A stretch of 64,000 nucleotides of DNA from Haliscomenobacter hydrossis DSM 1100 (GCF_000212735.1 NC_015510.1:2692315-2756314), one strand, 5' to 3'. Positions 53,665 through 62,810 are shown, numbered from the stretch's first letter. Numbers and translations: made by a program. The notes: a model not told the origin generated them from the sequence alone.

Positions 53665-53825
53665 ATTTAGCACCCCGCCTGCGGCGGGATTATGTTTTAT
53701 ATTTTTCGCCCGCAGATCGCGCAGATTTTCGCAGATTTTTTTTCAAGAGAGAGATTATCTGCGGAAATCTGCGCGATCTGCGGGAAAATACATCAAAACG
53801 CATCCGCCGCAGGCGGGTGCTAAAC
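53665..53825. repeat. Long inverted repeat (about 160 bp)
   Basis: TTTAGCACCC-GCCTGCGGCGG at the left and CCGCCGCAGGCGGGTGCTAAA at the right, then CCCGCAGATCGCGCAGATTT facing AAATCTGCGCGATCTGCGGG, around a short loop. It sits just upstream of the caspase-FGE gene start. Confidence 0.85.
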
Positions 53826-53867
53826 AGCACAAAATAAAAATATTTCCACGCAGCCCGCAGCCCAAAA

Positions 53868-53907
53868 CAAAAAAAGCCCTCGATTCCATTCCGAAACCGA
53901 GGGCTTA
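53868..53907 (-). terminator. Intrinsic terminator of the lytic transglycosylase gene
   Basis: Stem AAGCCCTCG/CGAGGGCTT followed on the minus strand by TTTTTTTG, 95 bp after the stop codon. Confidence 0.8.
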
Positions 53908-54001
53908 TGTCACATTTTTCAACAAAAGAACCTTTGCCAATTTAGATCAGTAATGACCCTGATTTGTGCACATCAGCACATTACCACATCAGCAAATCAA
54001 C

Positions 54002-55126
54002 TTACGCTCTCTTAATGAAAAACGCCTTAGGAAGAAAAAGTACAAGTTCTTGATTGATGACAATTTTACCTTCACGAATGTCATTCCATTTTACCAGGTT
54101 CTCCACAGTCGTATTGAACAAGGTGGCGATTTTTGCCAAATCATCCCCTTTTGTCGCCACGTAAGGGGTTTTCATGGTGCCTTCCGGGTTCTTCAGGCCG
54201 TTGTCCAGGTAACTGCGCAGCAGCGCTGAGCTTTCGCCGTTGGGCAGCATCAGCAGGTTACCTTTGACACTGCGCGGAATGATCCCTCCTGTGAAGCTGG
54301 GATTGAGTGCCGCGAGCAGCGAGGTTTTCACCCCGGTAATCCGGGCAATTTGGCCAAAAGACAAGTTGCGGTAAATGCGGACTACCCGTGCATCGGCGGA
54401 ATAGTAGGAAGGAATGATCGGTTGCAGGCCATGCTGCTGGTAAAAGTTCATCACGTAAGCGGTAGCGAGGTAGGCAGGGACGTAGCGGCGCGTTTCGTGA
54501 GGCAAAAAATTGCTCACTTTGCTGTAGTTGCGGGTACCCGCCTTGCGCACTGCGGATTTGATGGTGCCGATGCCAGAATTGTAAGCGGCCAACACCAAAG
54601 TCCAATCGCCTAGTTCATCGTGCAGGTATTTCAGCATTTTTACTGCTGCTTCGGTAGAACGGTGGAGGTCAAGTCTTTCGTCTACGCCACCGCCCATTTG
54701 CAGGCCGTAATGGCGCGCAGCCACTGGCATCAATTGCCAGATGCCGGATGCACCTACAGCCGAACGTACTTGCGGTTGCAAGCCGGATTCGATGACAGAC
54801 AAATACTTGAGTTCTTCTGGTAATCCGTATGCATTGAGGTAGTGCTCAAATACGGAAAAGTACAGGTTGGAGCGACCAATAACCAGCTCTGTCTCCTTCT
54901 TGCCCGTCACAACGTACTGGCGAATTCGGGACATGACTGCCTCATTGGTTTTTGTTTCGATCGGAAGGCTCAATTTACTGAGCCGTTCTTTCACGAGTGT
55001 TTCGGTAAGTGTAGTTTTGCTGGAATGAATACTTACCTCGGTTTTGTGTGCTTTGGCGCTGACACCCACTGTTGAAACGGTCAAACCGATCAGCAGTGCC
55101 GCAGCAACTGTCCATGGGAAATTCAT
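54002..55126 (-). CDS. Lytic transglycosylase (MltD-like) with LysM
   Basis: 374 aa from ATG at 55126 (MNFPWTVAAALLIGL), with a signal peptide ending near VGVSA. An SLT/goose-lysozyme-type domain spans about residues 85-230, with catalytic Glu in LSVIESGL, followed by SAVGASGIWQLMP and AAYNSGIGTI, all classic lytic transglycosylase motifs. The C-terminal part has one degenerate LysM-like segment (LSFGQIARITGV) and a clearer LysM (DDLAKIATLFNTTVENLVKW). It cleaves the MurNAc-GlcNAc bond of peptidoglycan in the periplasm to give anhydro products, in cell-wall turnover. Single gene with its own terminator. Confidence 0.93.
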   Translation of the reverse strand: MNFPWTVAAALLIGLTVSTVGVSAKAHKTEVSIHSSKTTLTETLVKERLSKLSLPIETKTNEAVMSRIRQYVVTGKKETELVIGRSNLYFSVFEHYLNAYGLPEELKYLSVIESGLQPQVRSAVGASGIWQLMPVAARHYGLQMGGGVDERLDLHRSTEAAVKMLKYLHDELGDWTLVLAAYNSGIGTIKSAVRKAGTRNYSKVSNFLPHETRRYVPAYLATAYVMNFYQQHGLQPIIPSYYSADARVVRIYRNLSFGQIARITGVKTSLLAALNPSFTGGIIPRSVKGNLLMLPNGESSALLRSYLDNGLKNPEGTMKTPYVATKGDDLAKIATLFNTTVENLVKWNDIREGKIVINQELVLFLPKAFFIKRA

Positions 55127-55581
55127 CAAAAAGAAATTTGGTGATACTGAATTAACATTTTTTGAATAAATCCATTACTTTGACCTAGTCAATTCAGTTG
55201 GGCAATATGCCCCAGCAACTATATGTGTCGAAAGGACATCATTTCGTTACCGCCTTGATGGCAAAGTTAAGCCCGATTATCGGTTTACACAATGCATTGT
55301 AAATCAATCGCGATTTGAATGCCCTTGGTAAACGATTGAAGGAATTGGAAAATTATTTGGCATTTTTTGCCACTTCGGAGGGCATTTTGGGGCAATTGTT
55401 AAAAAAATCCAAATAAATGCAAAGGTTTCGGCGGAACGAGCGTACCCAAAAAGCGGTATATTTTTCTGCAAATTTAACGTTTTTATGACCTTTCCATGAC
55501 AGACACTAGGGTTTTCCACAGGTATTTTTGCCCAATAACAAGCCTTTTGGGAGGAAATATATGTACACTAAAATAAATGTA
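55127..55581. other. Intergenic region between divergent genes
   Basis: Region between the lytic transglycosylase (minus) and MoaD-like gene (plus). I see no ORF with support, no strong hairpin and no unambiguous promoter pair. Confidence 0.4.
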
Positions 55582-55824
55582 ATGACGATAAAAATTTTGG
55601 CTTTTGGCATCACCCGGGATATTTTAGGTGGCAGTAGCCTCGAAATGCAAATTCCGGGTAATACACGAGTAGCTGATTTGCGGGCAACTTTATATGCACA
55701 ATATCCCGCTTTGCAAAAGCTAAGCACCTTAGCGATTGCCTTGAATACCGAATACGCCAGCGATGAGGAATTGATTGGAGAGAAGGATGAGGTGGTGTTG
55801 ATTCCACCGGTGAGTGGGGGGTGA
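55582..55824 (+). CDS. moaD: MoaD/ThiS-family sulfur carrier protein
   Basis: 80 aa from ATG at 55582 (MTIKILAFGITRDILG); an in-frame ATG at 55561 would add seven residues. Ubiquitin-like beta-grasp pattern with PGNTRVADLRATLYAQYP and the C-terminal VLIPPVSGG, whose Gly-Gly end is adenylated and thiocarboxylated. Such proteins donate sulfur to molybdopterin as the small subunit of molybdopterin synthase, and the sequence is closer to MoaD than ThiS. No other moa gene is in the window, so the partners must lie elsewhere. It ends one base before a telomere-like inverted repeat. Confidence 0.85.
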   Translation: MTIKILAFGITRDILGGSSLEMQIPGNTRVADLRATLYAQYPALQKLSTLAIALNTEYASDEELIGEKDEVVLIPPVSGG

Positions 55825-55825
55825 A

Positions 55826-56001
55826 ATTTTGGGGTCTTAGGGTTTTGGGGTTTTAGGGTTTTAGGGTTTTGGGGTTTTAGGGTTTTGGGGTTTTGGGGTT
55901 TTAGGGTTTTGGGGTTTTGGGGTCTTAGGGTTCGATTGCCCCGCCTGAGGTGCATCGAACCCTAAAACCTTAAGACCCTAAAACCCTAAAACCCCAAAAC
56001 T
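55826..56001. repeat. Telomere-like TTTTAGGG/TTTTGGGG inverted repeat
   Basis: The left half is about 13 tandem units of GGGTTTTAGGGTTTTGGGG type (7-8 bp units); the right half (55955-56000) is their complement, TCGAACCCTAAAACC then CCCTAAAACCCCAAAAC. The centre is TTCGATTGCCCCGCCTGAGG. It fills the gap between two convergent genes (MoaD-like and DUF2723) and could serve as a bidirectional terminator. The G-runs allow G-quadruplex formation on one strand. Confidence 0.9.
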
Positions 56002-56004
56002 TAT

Positions 56005-59000
56005 TTACTGCCCTTCCGGAGCATTCGGGAACATCGAATTCTCCGTAGGTGTTGTCTGGTATGGCGCAAAATTCTTGGTCAATTCCGCCAGGAATTTCTC
56101 GTCTTTGTTTTCAGTAGCATCGCGAATGAGGGTCTGGATGGTTTGTTCCGCCAGGCGCTTTTGCAAGTCGTAGCTGGAAGCGATCACCTCCGGATCTTGC
56201 GAGCTGATAAACTTCAGCTGCGCGAAGGTCTCTTTCGCCAAGATCTCCATATGTGGTTTGGCCTTATTGTAGGCACCTGCCCTTACGTAGATTTCCAGCA
56301 TGTAGTTCGTGCGGTAATCGTAAGGGAAGTTGAAGTGGGGGAAAGATTTGAAGTATTGATCCGTGAGGGCAATGGCTTTATCTTTCTTGTCTTCGGCCAA
56401 AAAGGCACCTGCTGCCCGGCGCATCACCAATTGCATGCTCTGCAAGCTGGGTGCGTAGCTGTTGTCCACAAAAGTAGGTTTCTTGTCAAAGTTACCCCAA
56501 CGCCATTTTTTCATCACGTTCTCGTACACCTTCTCTTTGTCCACTTTACCACTGCCAATGAGGCCGAAGTTGGGATCACTTTGGGTACGCGTAGGTACAA
56601 TGCGCAGGGCCAAACCTTCCAATTGCATGTAGTCATCCAAACCAAAGAACTTACTGGCCTGGGTCGTTACCGCAAAATAGATTGGGCGCTCCCACAAGTT
56701 GGAAACGATGACGTCCAAAATTGCGATATCGTCTTTGGTCATGTACGATTCGGTGGGCATGCGCAGCGGAATGCGGTCAACCAAAGTGGTATCGGTAGCT
56801 TTTGCCAGCCCCATTTCGATGACCTTTGCCTTGGGTACGGGCAAATACACATTGCGCGAAGGCAGGTAAGACTCCGTTGCGCCTCCGTTGCTCAACTGCT
56901 GAGGGTGGTCTTCGCCCACAAACTTCATGAAGTCTTGGGCACTCATTTGCCCTGGGCTACCCTGCTCTACGAAGAACACCTGGTTGCGGCGATCTCCCTG
57001 GTAGGCTGAGCTGCTCAAGGTGAGTTTCAAGGCTGGTGATTCGTTGATTTTGCGGCGCAGCAGATCAATGTACCAATCTACGGCAATCAAGCTGAGGTTG
57101 ACCACGCGTACGTCACGGCGAATGCCCTCCACTTCCTGGGCGTACCAGAGGGGATAGGTATCGTTGTCGCCATACGTGAAGATCACCGCATTTTTTTCAA
57201 CCGAATTCAGGAAGTTGGAGGCGTAATCGCGGGAAGCGTAGTGCCCGTTGCGGCTATGGTCGTCAAAATTCTGGGTGCCCATCAGGATGGGCGCAATCAG
57301 CACCAGCGCACCAGCCAAACCCGCTCCAACGGGACCGCTGAGTTTGACTCGATCGCGCAACAACTCATAGATGGCCAAAACCGCCATCCCCATCCAAATG
57401 CAGTATACAAAGAACGAACCGGCCAAAACGTAATCCCGTTCGCGTGGCTCATTCGGTGGTTGATTGGAATAGACGATGATACCCACGCCCGTAATGACAA
57501 ACAAGGCCAACAGACCCAAAAAGTCATTGCGGCGCTTGCCAAAGTGGTACACGACCCCCAAAAGGCCAAATATGAAAGGCAACAGATAATATTTGTTGCG
57601 CGCTGGATTGTTTTTTTGTACTTCGGGCAACAAGGCCTGGTTGCCCAAACGCATGTTGTCAAGTGCCGAGATACCAGAAAACCAGTGCCCCGCAGACTTG
57701 TCCCAGGGGTAAAATCCTTGCTCGCCATTTTGACGACCCGCGAAATTCCACATAAAATAACGCCAGTACATCCACTTGATCTGGTAGTTCCAGAAAAAAC
57801 CGATGTTTTGACCCTGCGTAGGTTTCCAACCTTCGGGCAATTGCTGGTTCGGATCCATGCCCATCCACTGCATGTACAAGGAAGGACGCCCTTGGGAGGG
57901 GTCAGCCATGCGGGGGAACAACATTTTATCGGCGTCGTTGTACACGTAATCTACTTTATCAGACACGTGCTCGTAGCGGTTGCCTACCCTTCCGTAGCGT
58001 TTTTCGGTCTCCACGTTGACGGGTTGCGCTGCAAAGTGTGGGCCGCGCAACAATGGACGGTCGCCGTACTGCTCCCGGTTGAGGTAAGGCAGCAAGCTCA
58101 AGGCGTCCTTGGGCGCGTTCATGTTGATCGGCGGATTCGAATTGGCGCGGGTAATTACCATCCCGTAAGTCGACATGGCCAATACCATCAAAGCAAAAGC
58201 CACCGCTACGTTTTGTACTGTTGACTCCTGATTTTTCTGCGCATACCGAATCCCGAAATAGATGGCCGCCAGGATGATCAGTACCGTAGGAATGATCCCA
58301 GCGTGAAAAGGCAAACCAAGGGTATTGACAAAAAACAACTCAAAGTTGGCCCACAAACGAGGCAGACCGGTGATGACGATCATTTGGACCAAACCCACCA
58401 TGACCACCCCGACAAAAGCAGCAATGCCCGTGCCGACAAAGGTGACATTTTTGGAACGTTTGAAGTAAAAAAACATCGCCAAAACCGGGAAGGTCAGGAT
58501 GCTCAACAAGTGCACCCCGATGGACAAACCCACCATGTACACCGCAAAGATCAACCAGCGGTCGTTTTGGTGGTCATCCGGCAAGGCATACCATTTCACG
58601 GTCGCCCACAAAGTGAGTGCCGTGAAAAAGGTGGACATGGCGTAAACTTCACCTTCTACTGCTGAAAACCAGATCGAGGTACAAAATGCAGTACCCAAAC
58701 CAGCCACTAAACCAGCAGCAGCCAGGGCAACCTGATCACCCGTACTTGGCTCGTCATCGCGCCCAACCAGGGCCAGTTTACCCAAAATAATGGTCACCCA
58801 GGCCACAAACATGGCCGCGAATGCGGTACACAAGCCCGACATCAAGTTGACGGCAAAAGCAATGTTTTCCGGGTTATCCGAAAATATACTCGCTACCCAG
58901 GCAAACATGCGGCCAACGAGCAAAAACAGCGGTGCGCCGGGTGGGTGCACGACCTGGAGTTTGTAGGCTCCGAGGATGAATTCGCCGCAATCCCACAAGC

Positions 59001-59094
59001 TACCCGTGCGCTCGGCGGAAAGATAATAGACGACTGTCGCCACCGCGAACACCAGCCATCCAACAATGTTTGTTGTACGCTTAAAAGAACCCAT
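56005..59094 (-). CDS. DUF2723 (TMEM260/GT117-like) integral membrane protein
   Basis: 1,029 aa, ATG at 59094. The N-terminal half has about 12 membrane helices. The motif SLWDCGEFILGAYKLQVVHP with PGAPLF is the DUF2723 signature: acidic residues in the first luminal loop, as in C-type glycosyltransferases. A large soluble C-terminal region (about 620-1029) follows, with YGDNDTYPLWYAQEVEGIR and SYMTKDDIAILDVI. Human TMEM260 is an O-mannosyltransferase, and the bacterial relatives are placed in GT117; here it may glycosylate secreted proteins, possibly including the giants (inference). Upstream at about 59160 a TTTTGCAGG...AACCTTTG pair could be its promoter. It converges on the MoaD-like gene across the telomere-like repeat. 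Confidence 0.88.
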   Translation of the reverse strand: MGSFKRTTNIVGWLVFAVATVVYYLSAERTGSLWDCGEFILGAYKLQVVHPPGAPLFLLVGRMFAWVASIFSDNPENIAFAVNLMSGLCTAFAAMFVAWVTIILGKLALVGRDDEPSTGDQVALAAAGLVAGLGTAFCTSIWFSAVEGEVYAMSTFFTALTLWATVKWYALPDDHQNDRWLIFAVYMVGLSIGVHLLSILTFPVLAMFFYFKRSKNVTFVGTGIAAFVGVVMVGLVQMIVITGLPRLWANFELFFVNTLGLPFHAGIIPTVLIILAAIYFGIRYAQKNQESTVQNVAVAFALMVLAMSTYGMVITRANSNPPINMNAPKDALSLLPYLNREQYGDRPLLRGPHFAAQPVNVETEKRYGRVGNRYEHVSDKVDYVYNDADKMLFPRMADPSQGRPSLYMQWMGMDPNQQLPEGWKPTQGQNIGFFWNYQIKWMYWRYFMWNFAGRQNGEQGFYPWDKSAGHWFSGISALDNMRLGNQALLPEVQKNNPARNKYYLLPFIFGLLGVVYHFGKRRNDFLGLLALFVITGVGIIVYSNQPPNEPRERDYVLAGSFFVYCIWMGMAVLAIYELLRDRVKLSGPVGAGLAGALVLIAPILMGTQNFDDHSRNGHYASRDYASNFLNSVEKNAVIFTYGDNDTYPLWYAQEVEGIRRDVRVVNLSLIAVDWYIDLLRRKINESPALKLTLSSSAYQGDRRNQVFFVEQGSPGQMSAQDFMKFVGEDHPQQLSNGGATESYLPSRNVYLPVPKAKVIEMGLAKATDTTLVDRIPLRMPTESYMTKDDIAILDVIVSNLWERPIYFAVTTQASKFFGLDDYMQLEGLALRIVPTRTQSDPNFGLIGSGKVDKEKVYENVMKKWRWGNFDKKPTFVDNSYAPSLQSMQLVMRRAAGAFLAEDKKDKAIALTDQYFKSFPHFNFPYDYRTNYMLEIYVRAGAYNKAKPHMEILAKETFAQLKFISSQDPEVIASSYDLQKRLAEQTIQTLIRDATENKDEKFLAELTKNFAPYQTTPTENSMFPNAPEGQ

Positions 59095-59341
59095 GCGTTC
59101 GTTATGATTTTTTACAATTTAGTAATACCCCATCAACCCGAGATTAATAGCTTATCAACCAAAGGTTTAGATTTTTTTTCATAATTGACCTGCAAAACTA
59201 ATAAAATATTGAGCATTACAGCGGAAGCCAGGAAAGGTAATGTGGAAAAAAATCTGCGGTTTTGTCCCCATTTGCCACTTTCTTACCGCTTAGATGCCCA
59301 GATTAGGCAAAAAGTTTCCTGCAACATCCAATATTAGCGTT

Positions 59342-59349
59342 TACCTTTG
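59342..59349 (+). promoter_or_regulatory. -7 box for the DUF4834-rluA operon
   Basis: TACCTTTG, an exact TAnnTTTG match, 18 bp before the ATG at 59368, implying a very short leader. Confidence 0.5.
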
Positions 59350-59367
59350 CAGCAAAATTTTACCGCC

Positions 59368-59559
59368 ATGCTGAAAATGATTTTCATGCTTGCCGTGATC
59401 TATATCGCTTATCGCCTCTTTACCTACAAACCAGGTCTCCCTGGGCGAAAACCGCAGGATCACATCCGCAATCCAACCCAGAATGAACCAGGGAAGCAGG
59501 GTAAAAAAGCCAATTCTACTTACGACGACGATTACATCGACTATGAAGAACTCAAATGA
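59368..59559 (+). CDS. Small membrane protein, DUF4834-like
   Basis: 63 aa from ATG at 59368 (a TTG seven codons earlier is less likely). One TM helix (MLKMIFMLAVIYIAYRLF) at the N-terminus, then a basic Pro-rich linker and an acidic tail, DDDYIDYEELK. The layout and the closing [DE]YIDYEE match DUF4834 proteins of Bacteroidota, which typically precede other housekeeping genes. Its last 17 bases overlap the start of the RluA gene, so the two are translationally coupled. Function unknown. Confidence 0.75.
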   Translation: MLKMIFMLAVIYIAYRLFTYKPGLPGRKPQDHIRNPTQNEPGKQGKKANSTYDDDYIDYEELK

Positions 59560-60256
59560 AACCCCGGAATCCGTCAATGCTCAAGAACGTATTGGCGACT
59601 GGGTACTGTATAAAAACAACCAGTTAATTGCTTTCAACAAGCCGGCGGGTATTCCGACCCAAACCGACAAAACGGGCGATAAATCGCTGTTGCAACTTGC
59701 CGAGATTTTCACCAAATCCGCCGTGCAATTGGTGCATCGCCTGGATCGGCCCGCCAGCGGCATTGTGCTGGTGTCCAAAACGGCCAAAGCCCTGGCCAAC
59801 CTCAATGAGCAATTCCGCAATCGGCAGATCCAAAAAACCTATCTGGCGGTGGTAGAGGCCCTACCCGCCGAGCCAAAAGGCCGTCTGGAACATTGGATCT
59901 GGAAAAACGGCCAAACCAACCGCTCGGTGATCAGCACCGAAAAAGGCCACGCCAATGCACAGGAAGCCATTCTCGAATACCAGCTCCTGGGCAGCAGCGA
60001 CCGGTATCATTTGTTGGAGGTGAAACTCCTCACGGGGCGGCACCACCAAATTCGGGCCCAACTGGCCGCCATGGGCTGCATCATCAAAGGAGACGTAAAG
60101 TACGGCGCTCGCCGCAGCAATAAAGACCGCTCGATCCACCTTCATGCCTGGAAATTGAGCTTTCAACACCCGGTGTCTCATGAAACAGTGGTGTTGACCG
60201 CTCCGCTGCCAGTGGATGCGGTTTGGGACGCGATGGGAGGTTTTTTGGGAAGTTGA
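59543..60256 (+). CDS. RluA-family pseudouridine synthase
   Basis: 237 aa from ATG at 59543; earlier in-frame codons overlap DUF4834 and are not needed. The catalytic Asp lies in LVHRLDRPASGIVL. Supporting motifs: AFNKPAGIPTQTDK, KTYLAVVEG-like KTYLAVVEALP, and LLTGRHHQIRAQLAAMG. No S4 domain, so it resembles the short RluA/TruC-like class modifying uridine in rRNA or tRNA. Translated with DUF4834. The stop TGA is supplied by the first bases of a GTTGAAG repeat (60251). Confidence 0.92.
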   Translation: MKNSNETPESVNAQERIGDWVLYKNNQLIAFNKPAGIPTQTDKTGDKSLLQLAEIFTKSAVQLVHRLDRPASGIVLVSKTAKALANLNEQFRNRQIQKTYLAVVEALPAEPKGRLEHWIWKNGQTNRSVISTEKGHANAQEAILEYQLLGSSDRYHLLEVKLLTGRHHQIRAQLAAMGCIIKGDVKYGARRSNKDRSIHLHAWKLSFQHPVSHETVVLTAPLPVDAVWDAMGGFLGS

Positions 60257-60297
60257 AGCGTTTAGGGTTGAAGGGTTGAAAAGAAGTTGAAGAGTTT
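60251..60297 (+). repeat. GTTGAAGGG-type repeat, copy 1
   Basis: AGTTGAAGCGTTTAGGGTTG then AAGGGTTGAAAAG. The same 47-bp sequence with few changes recurs at 60893, so the four-helix-bundle gene is flanked by direct repeats. The RluA stop codon lies inside it. Confidence 0.85.
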
Positions 60298-60497
60298 GTA
60301 AGACCATGCCCTATTGCTTGTTTATGCTACAAAGCAAACCAAAATTGAGCGTTCAATTTTTTTGGCATTGGTTTTTTTGAATTGAATTTGGCACTAAATT
60401 TGAGCACAAATTCTTGATCAAAAGCGTTTTAAATCTTTAAGATATCGGGTTTTGGCAATTCTTAGTGGGTACAATGAGGGATTTGTTGGTATTGATC

Positions 60498-60505
60498 TAG
60501 GTTTG
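60498..60505 (+). promoter_or_regulatory. -7 box for the four-helix-bundle gene
   Basis: TAGGTTTG, matching TAnnTTTG, 31 bp before the ATG. No -33 box at standard spacing. The remaining gap 60298-60497 shows nothing else. Confidence 0.35.
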
Positions 60506-60535
60506 TAGAATTGTTTTCTTGCCAAGAAAATTCAA

Positions 60536-60898
60536 ATGGCCTATTCATACAGTTTTGAGAAATTGCAAGTATGGCAGAAATCTATACATTTAGTCAAAAA
60601 TATATACCAAATAACGAAGCAGTTTCCAAAAGAAGAACGATTTGGATTTACCAGTCAAATGCAAAGGTCTGCTGTATCTATTCCTACTAATATTGCAGAA
60701 GGAGTATCAAGAAAGACCAGTAAAGCCCAAGCTCATTTTTCTACAATTGCGTTTGGAAGTTTAACTGAACTGGTTAATCTCCTCATCATAGCTCGCGAGC
60801 TAGACTACATCTCCATTTCTTCATACAACTCATGTCGTGAACATATAGATGAAATATCGAGAATGCTAATTGCACTAAGGAAAAGCCAGGAGAGTTGA
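60536..60898 (+). CDS. Four-helix-bundle protein (23S rRNA intervening-sequence/S23 family)
   Basis: 120 aa, ATG at 60536. Typical start SFEKLQVWQKSIHLV, then RFGFTSQMQRSAVSIPTNIAEG and the final helices SYNSCREHIDEISRMLIAL. Family members assemble as helical bundles of unknown function and were first found in 23S rRNA intervening sequences; in Bacteroidota they are scattered, often as mobile single genes. Here it is flanked by 47-bp direct repeats and its own stop codon lies within the right copy, consistent with insertion of a small cassette. The upstream 280 bp are AT-richer than the neighbours. Confidence 0.92.
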   Translation: MAYSYSFEKLQVWQKSIHLVKNIYQITKQFPKEERFGFTSQMQRSAVSIPTNIAEGVSRKTSKAQAHFSTIAFGSLTELVNLLIIARELDYISISSYNSCREHIDEISRMLIALRKSQES

Positions 60899-61067
60899 AG
60901 AGTTTAGGGTTGAAGGGTTGAAAAGGAGTTTAAAAGTTGGGGAGTCTAAAAGATGACATGGTGTCTCTCAAATGCGCTACGTAAAATCTCACAAGAGAAT
61001 TTCTGAAATGGGACTACCCACAACTTTTCAACTCCTTTTCAACCCTTCAACTATAAACTTTTCAACT
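60893..61067. repeat. GTTGAAGGG-type inverted repeat, copy 2
   Basis: Left arm 60893-60940 (AGTTGAAGAGTTTAGGGTTG, AAGGGTTGAAAAGGAG) and right arm about 61020-61067 (CTCCTTTTCAACCCTTCAAC) pair over 48 bp with few mismatches, loop about 80 bp. The left arm is also a direct copy of 60251-60297. Confidence 0.85.
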
Positions 61068-61137
61068 TTTTAGCTATTTTTCCAAAAAAATACCTAACCA
61101 GTGCCCTTTGGCGCGTATTCACAGAAAACCTTATCGC

Positions 61138-62802
61138 ATGGATTTCAAATCATTGTTTCGCCAAAAACCTATACAATCCGTTCTCCACGATCCTGAAAGT
61201 AGCCCTCATGGTGCCATGAACCGCACCCTTACCGTGCGTGACCTTACCTTTATGGGGGTTGCTGCCGTGATTGGCGCGGGAATTTTTTCGACCATTGGCA
61301 GCGCGGCATTTAAAGGCGGACCTGGGGTGAGTATTCTTTTTCTGATTACCGCGGTCACCTGTGGTTTTACGGCCTTGTGCTATGCGGAGTTTGCAGCCCG
61401 TGTTCCTGTTTCGGGTAGTGCGTATACGTATTCTTATGTTACTTTTGGCGAGGTCATTGCCTGGATTATCGGCTGGGCGCTGATCCTTGAATACGCCATT
61501 GGTAACATTGTAGTGGCCATTTCCTGGAGTGCTTATTTCAACAATATTCTGCAAGCCATCGGCATTCATTTGCCGCAATGGCTCACCATTGGTTACCAGT
61601 CGGCAGCCATGGAATACCGGGATGCCCTGGAAACCGGAAAAGCGGTAGAAGAGTTGGCTTACACCCTGGCACCCGGCATAGGGGATTTTAAATTCATCGT
61701 CAACCTGCCCGCATTTATCATCGTTATTTTGGTGACCTGGCTGGTGCTGATTGGCATCAAAGAAAGCAAAAGTACCGCCAATGGGATGGTTATACTCAAA
61801 ATAGTCATCTTGATCTTGGTGGCCTTGATTGGCATTTGGTACATTTTTTCGGAAGGAACTACGTCCAACTGGACGCCTTTTTTACCCAATGGCATGAAAG
61901 GTGTACTGGCGGGCGTTTCGGGGGTATTTTTTGCCTACATCGGGTTTGATGCCATTTCCACTACTGCCGAAGAATGTAAAGACCCACAACGCGATTTACC
62001 GCGAGGGATGATTTACTCCCTGATTTTATGTACGGTCATTTATATTGTGACCACTCTGGTGATCACAGGTATGGTCAATTATTCCGAGTTTGAAAATGTC
62101 ACCGATCCCCTGGCCTATGTTTTTGACAAAATAAACATGCCTCTGGTTGGTTTCATTGTTTCGGTCAGCGCAGTCGTGGCGGCAACCAGTGTTCTGCTGG
62201 TTTTCCAATTGGGGCAGCCCCGGATTTGGATGAGCATGAGCCGGGACGGCCTGTTGCCCAAACGTTTTTCCAACATTCACCCACGCTACCGCACCCCCAG
62301 TTTTGCGACCTTTGTAACGGGTTTGCTGGTGGGTATTCCGGTATTGGTCATTGATGATGGTTTGGTGACGGATTTGACCAGTATTGGTACCCTGTTTGCA
62401 TTTGTACTGGTTTGTGGTGGCGTGTTGATTTTACCCCGAAGACCAAAAGAGCCAGGAAAATTCAATCTGCCTTACATCAATGGCAAATTCATTGTTCCTC
62501 TTTTGGTCGTAGCGGCGATTGTAGGTTTCCGGAATCGCCTGGGTGCAGCCTTCAGTAACCTTGGCCACGAAGGTTACCAGGAAGTACTCTTCATTCTTTT
62601 TATGGTACTTGCTGTTTACATCGCTGTGATGTCCTTTATCCGCAATTATTCGTTGATTCCGGTACTCGGGATGTTGTGTTGTTCTTACTTGATGATTGAA
62701 ATCCCATCTCAAAGCTGGCTGGTGTTTTTTGGCTGGATGGCTTTTGGGTTGATTATTTACTTCTTGTATGGTGCGAAAAATAGTAAATTGAGTAAAGGAT
62801 AA
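61138..62802 (+). CDS. APC-superfamily amino acid permease (cationic amino acid transporter-like)
   Basis: 554 aa from ATG at 61138 (MDFKSLFRQKPIQ). At least 12 hydrophobic helices. TM1 contains the APC signature AAVIGAGIFSTIGSAA with the unwound GAGIF segment; TM6 region GVFFAYIGFDAISTTAEE and CKDPQRDLPRG match the CAT/YfnA subgroup, which imports basic or other amino acids by proton symport or exchange. Inner membrane. The gene stands alone, between two long inverted repeats. Confidence 0.93.
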   Translation: MDFKSLFRQKPIQSVLHDPESSPHGAMNRTLTVRDLTFMGVAAVIGAGIFSTIGSAAFKGGPGVSILFLITAVTCGFTALCYAEFAARVPVSGSAYTYSYVTFGEVIAWIIGWALILEYAIGNIVVAISWSAYFNNILQAIGIHLPQWLTIGYQSAAMEYRDALETGKAVEELAYTLAPGIGDFKFIVNLPAFIIVILVTWLVLIGIKESKSTANGMVILKIVILILVALIGIWYIFSEGTTSNWTPFLPNGMKGVLAGVSGVFFAYIGFDAISTTAEECKDPQRDLPRGMIYSLILCTVIYIVTTLVITGMVNYSEFENVTDPLAYVFDKINMPLVGFIVSVSAVVAATSVLLVFQLGQPRIWMSMSRDGLLPKRFSNIHPRYRTPSFATFVTGLLVGIPVLVIDDGLVTDLTSIGTLFAFVLVCGGVLILPRRPKEPGKFNLPYINGKFIVPLLVVAAIVGFRNRLGAAFSNLGHEGYQEVLFILFMVLAVYIAVMSFIRNYSLIPVLGMLCCSYLMIEIPSQSWLVFFGWMAFGLIIYFLYGAKNSKLSKG

Positions 62803-62810
62803 GGTAAGAA

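Noticed and set aside
55506-55955. Minus-strand frame with LKPQNPKT repeats
   Set aside because: It is the translation of the telomere-like repeat and lies opposite the MoaD-like gene.
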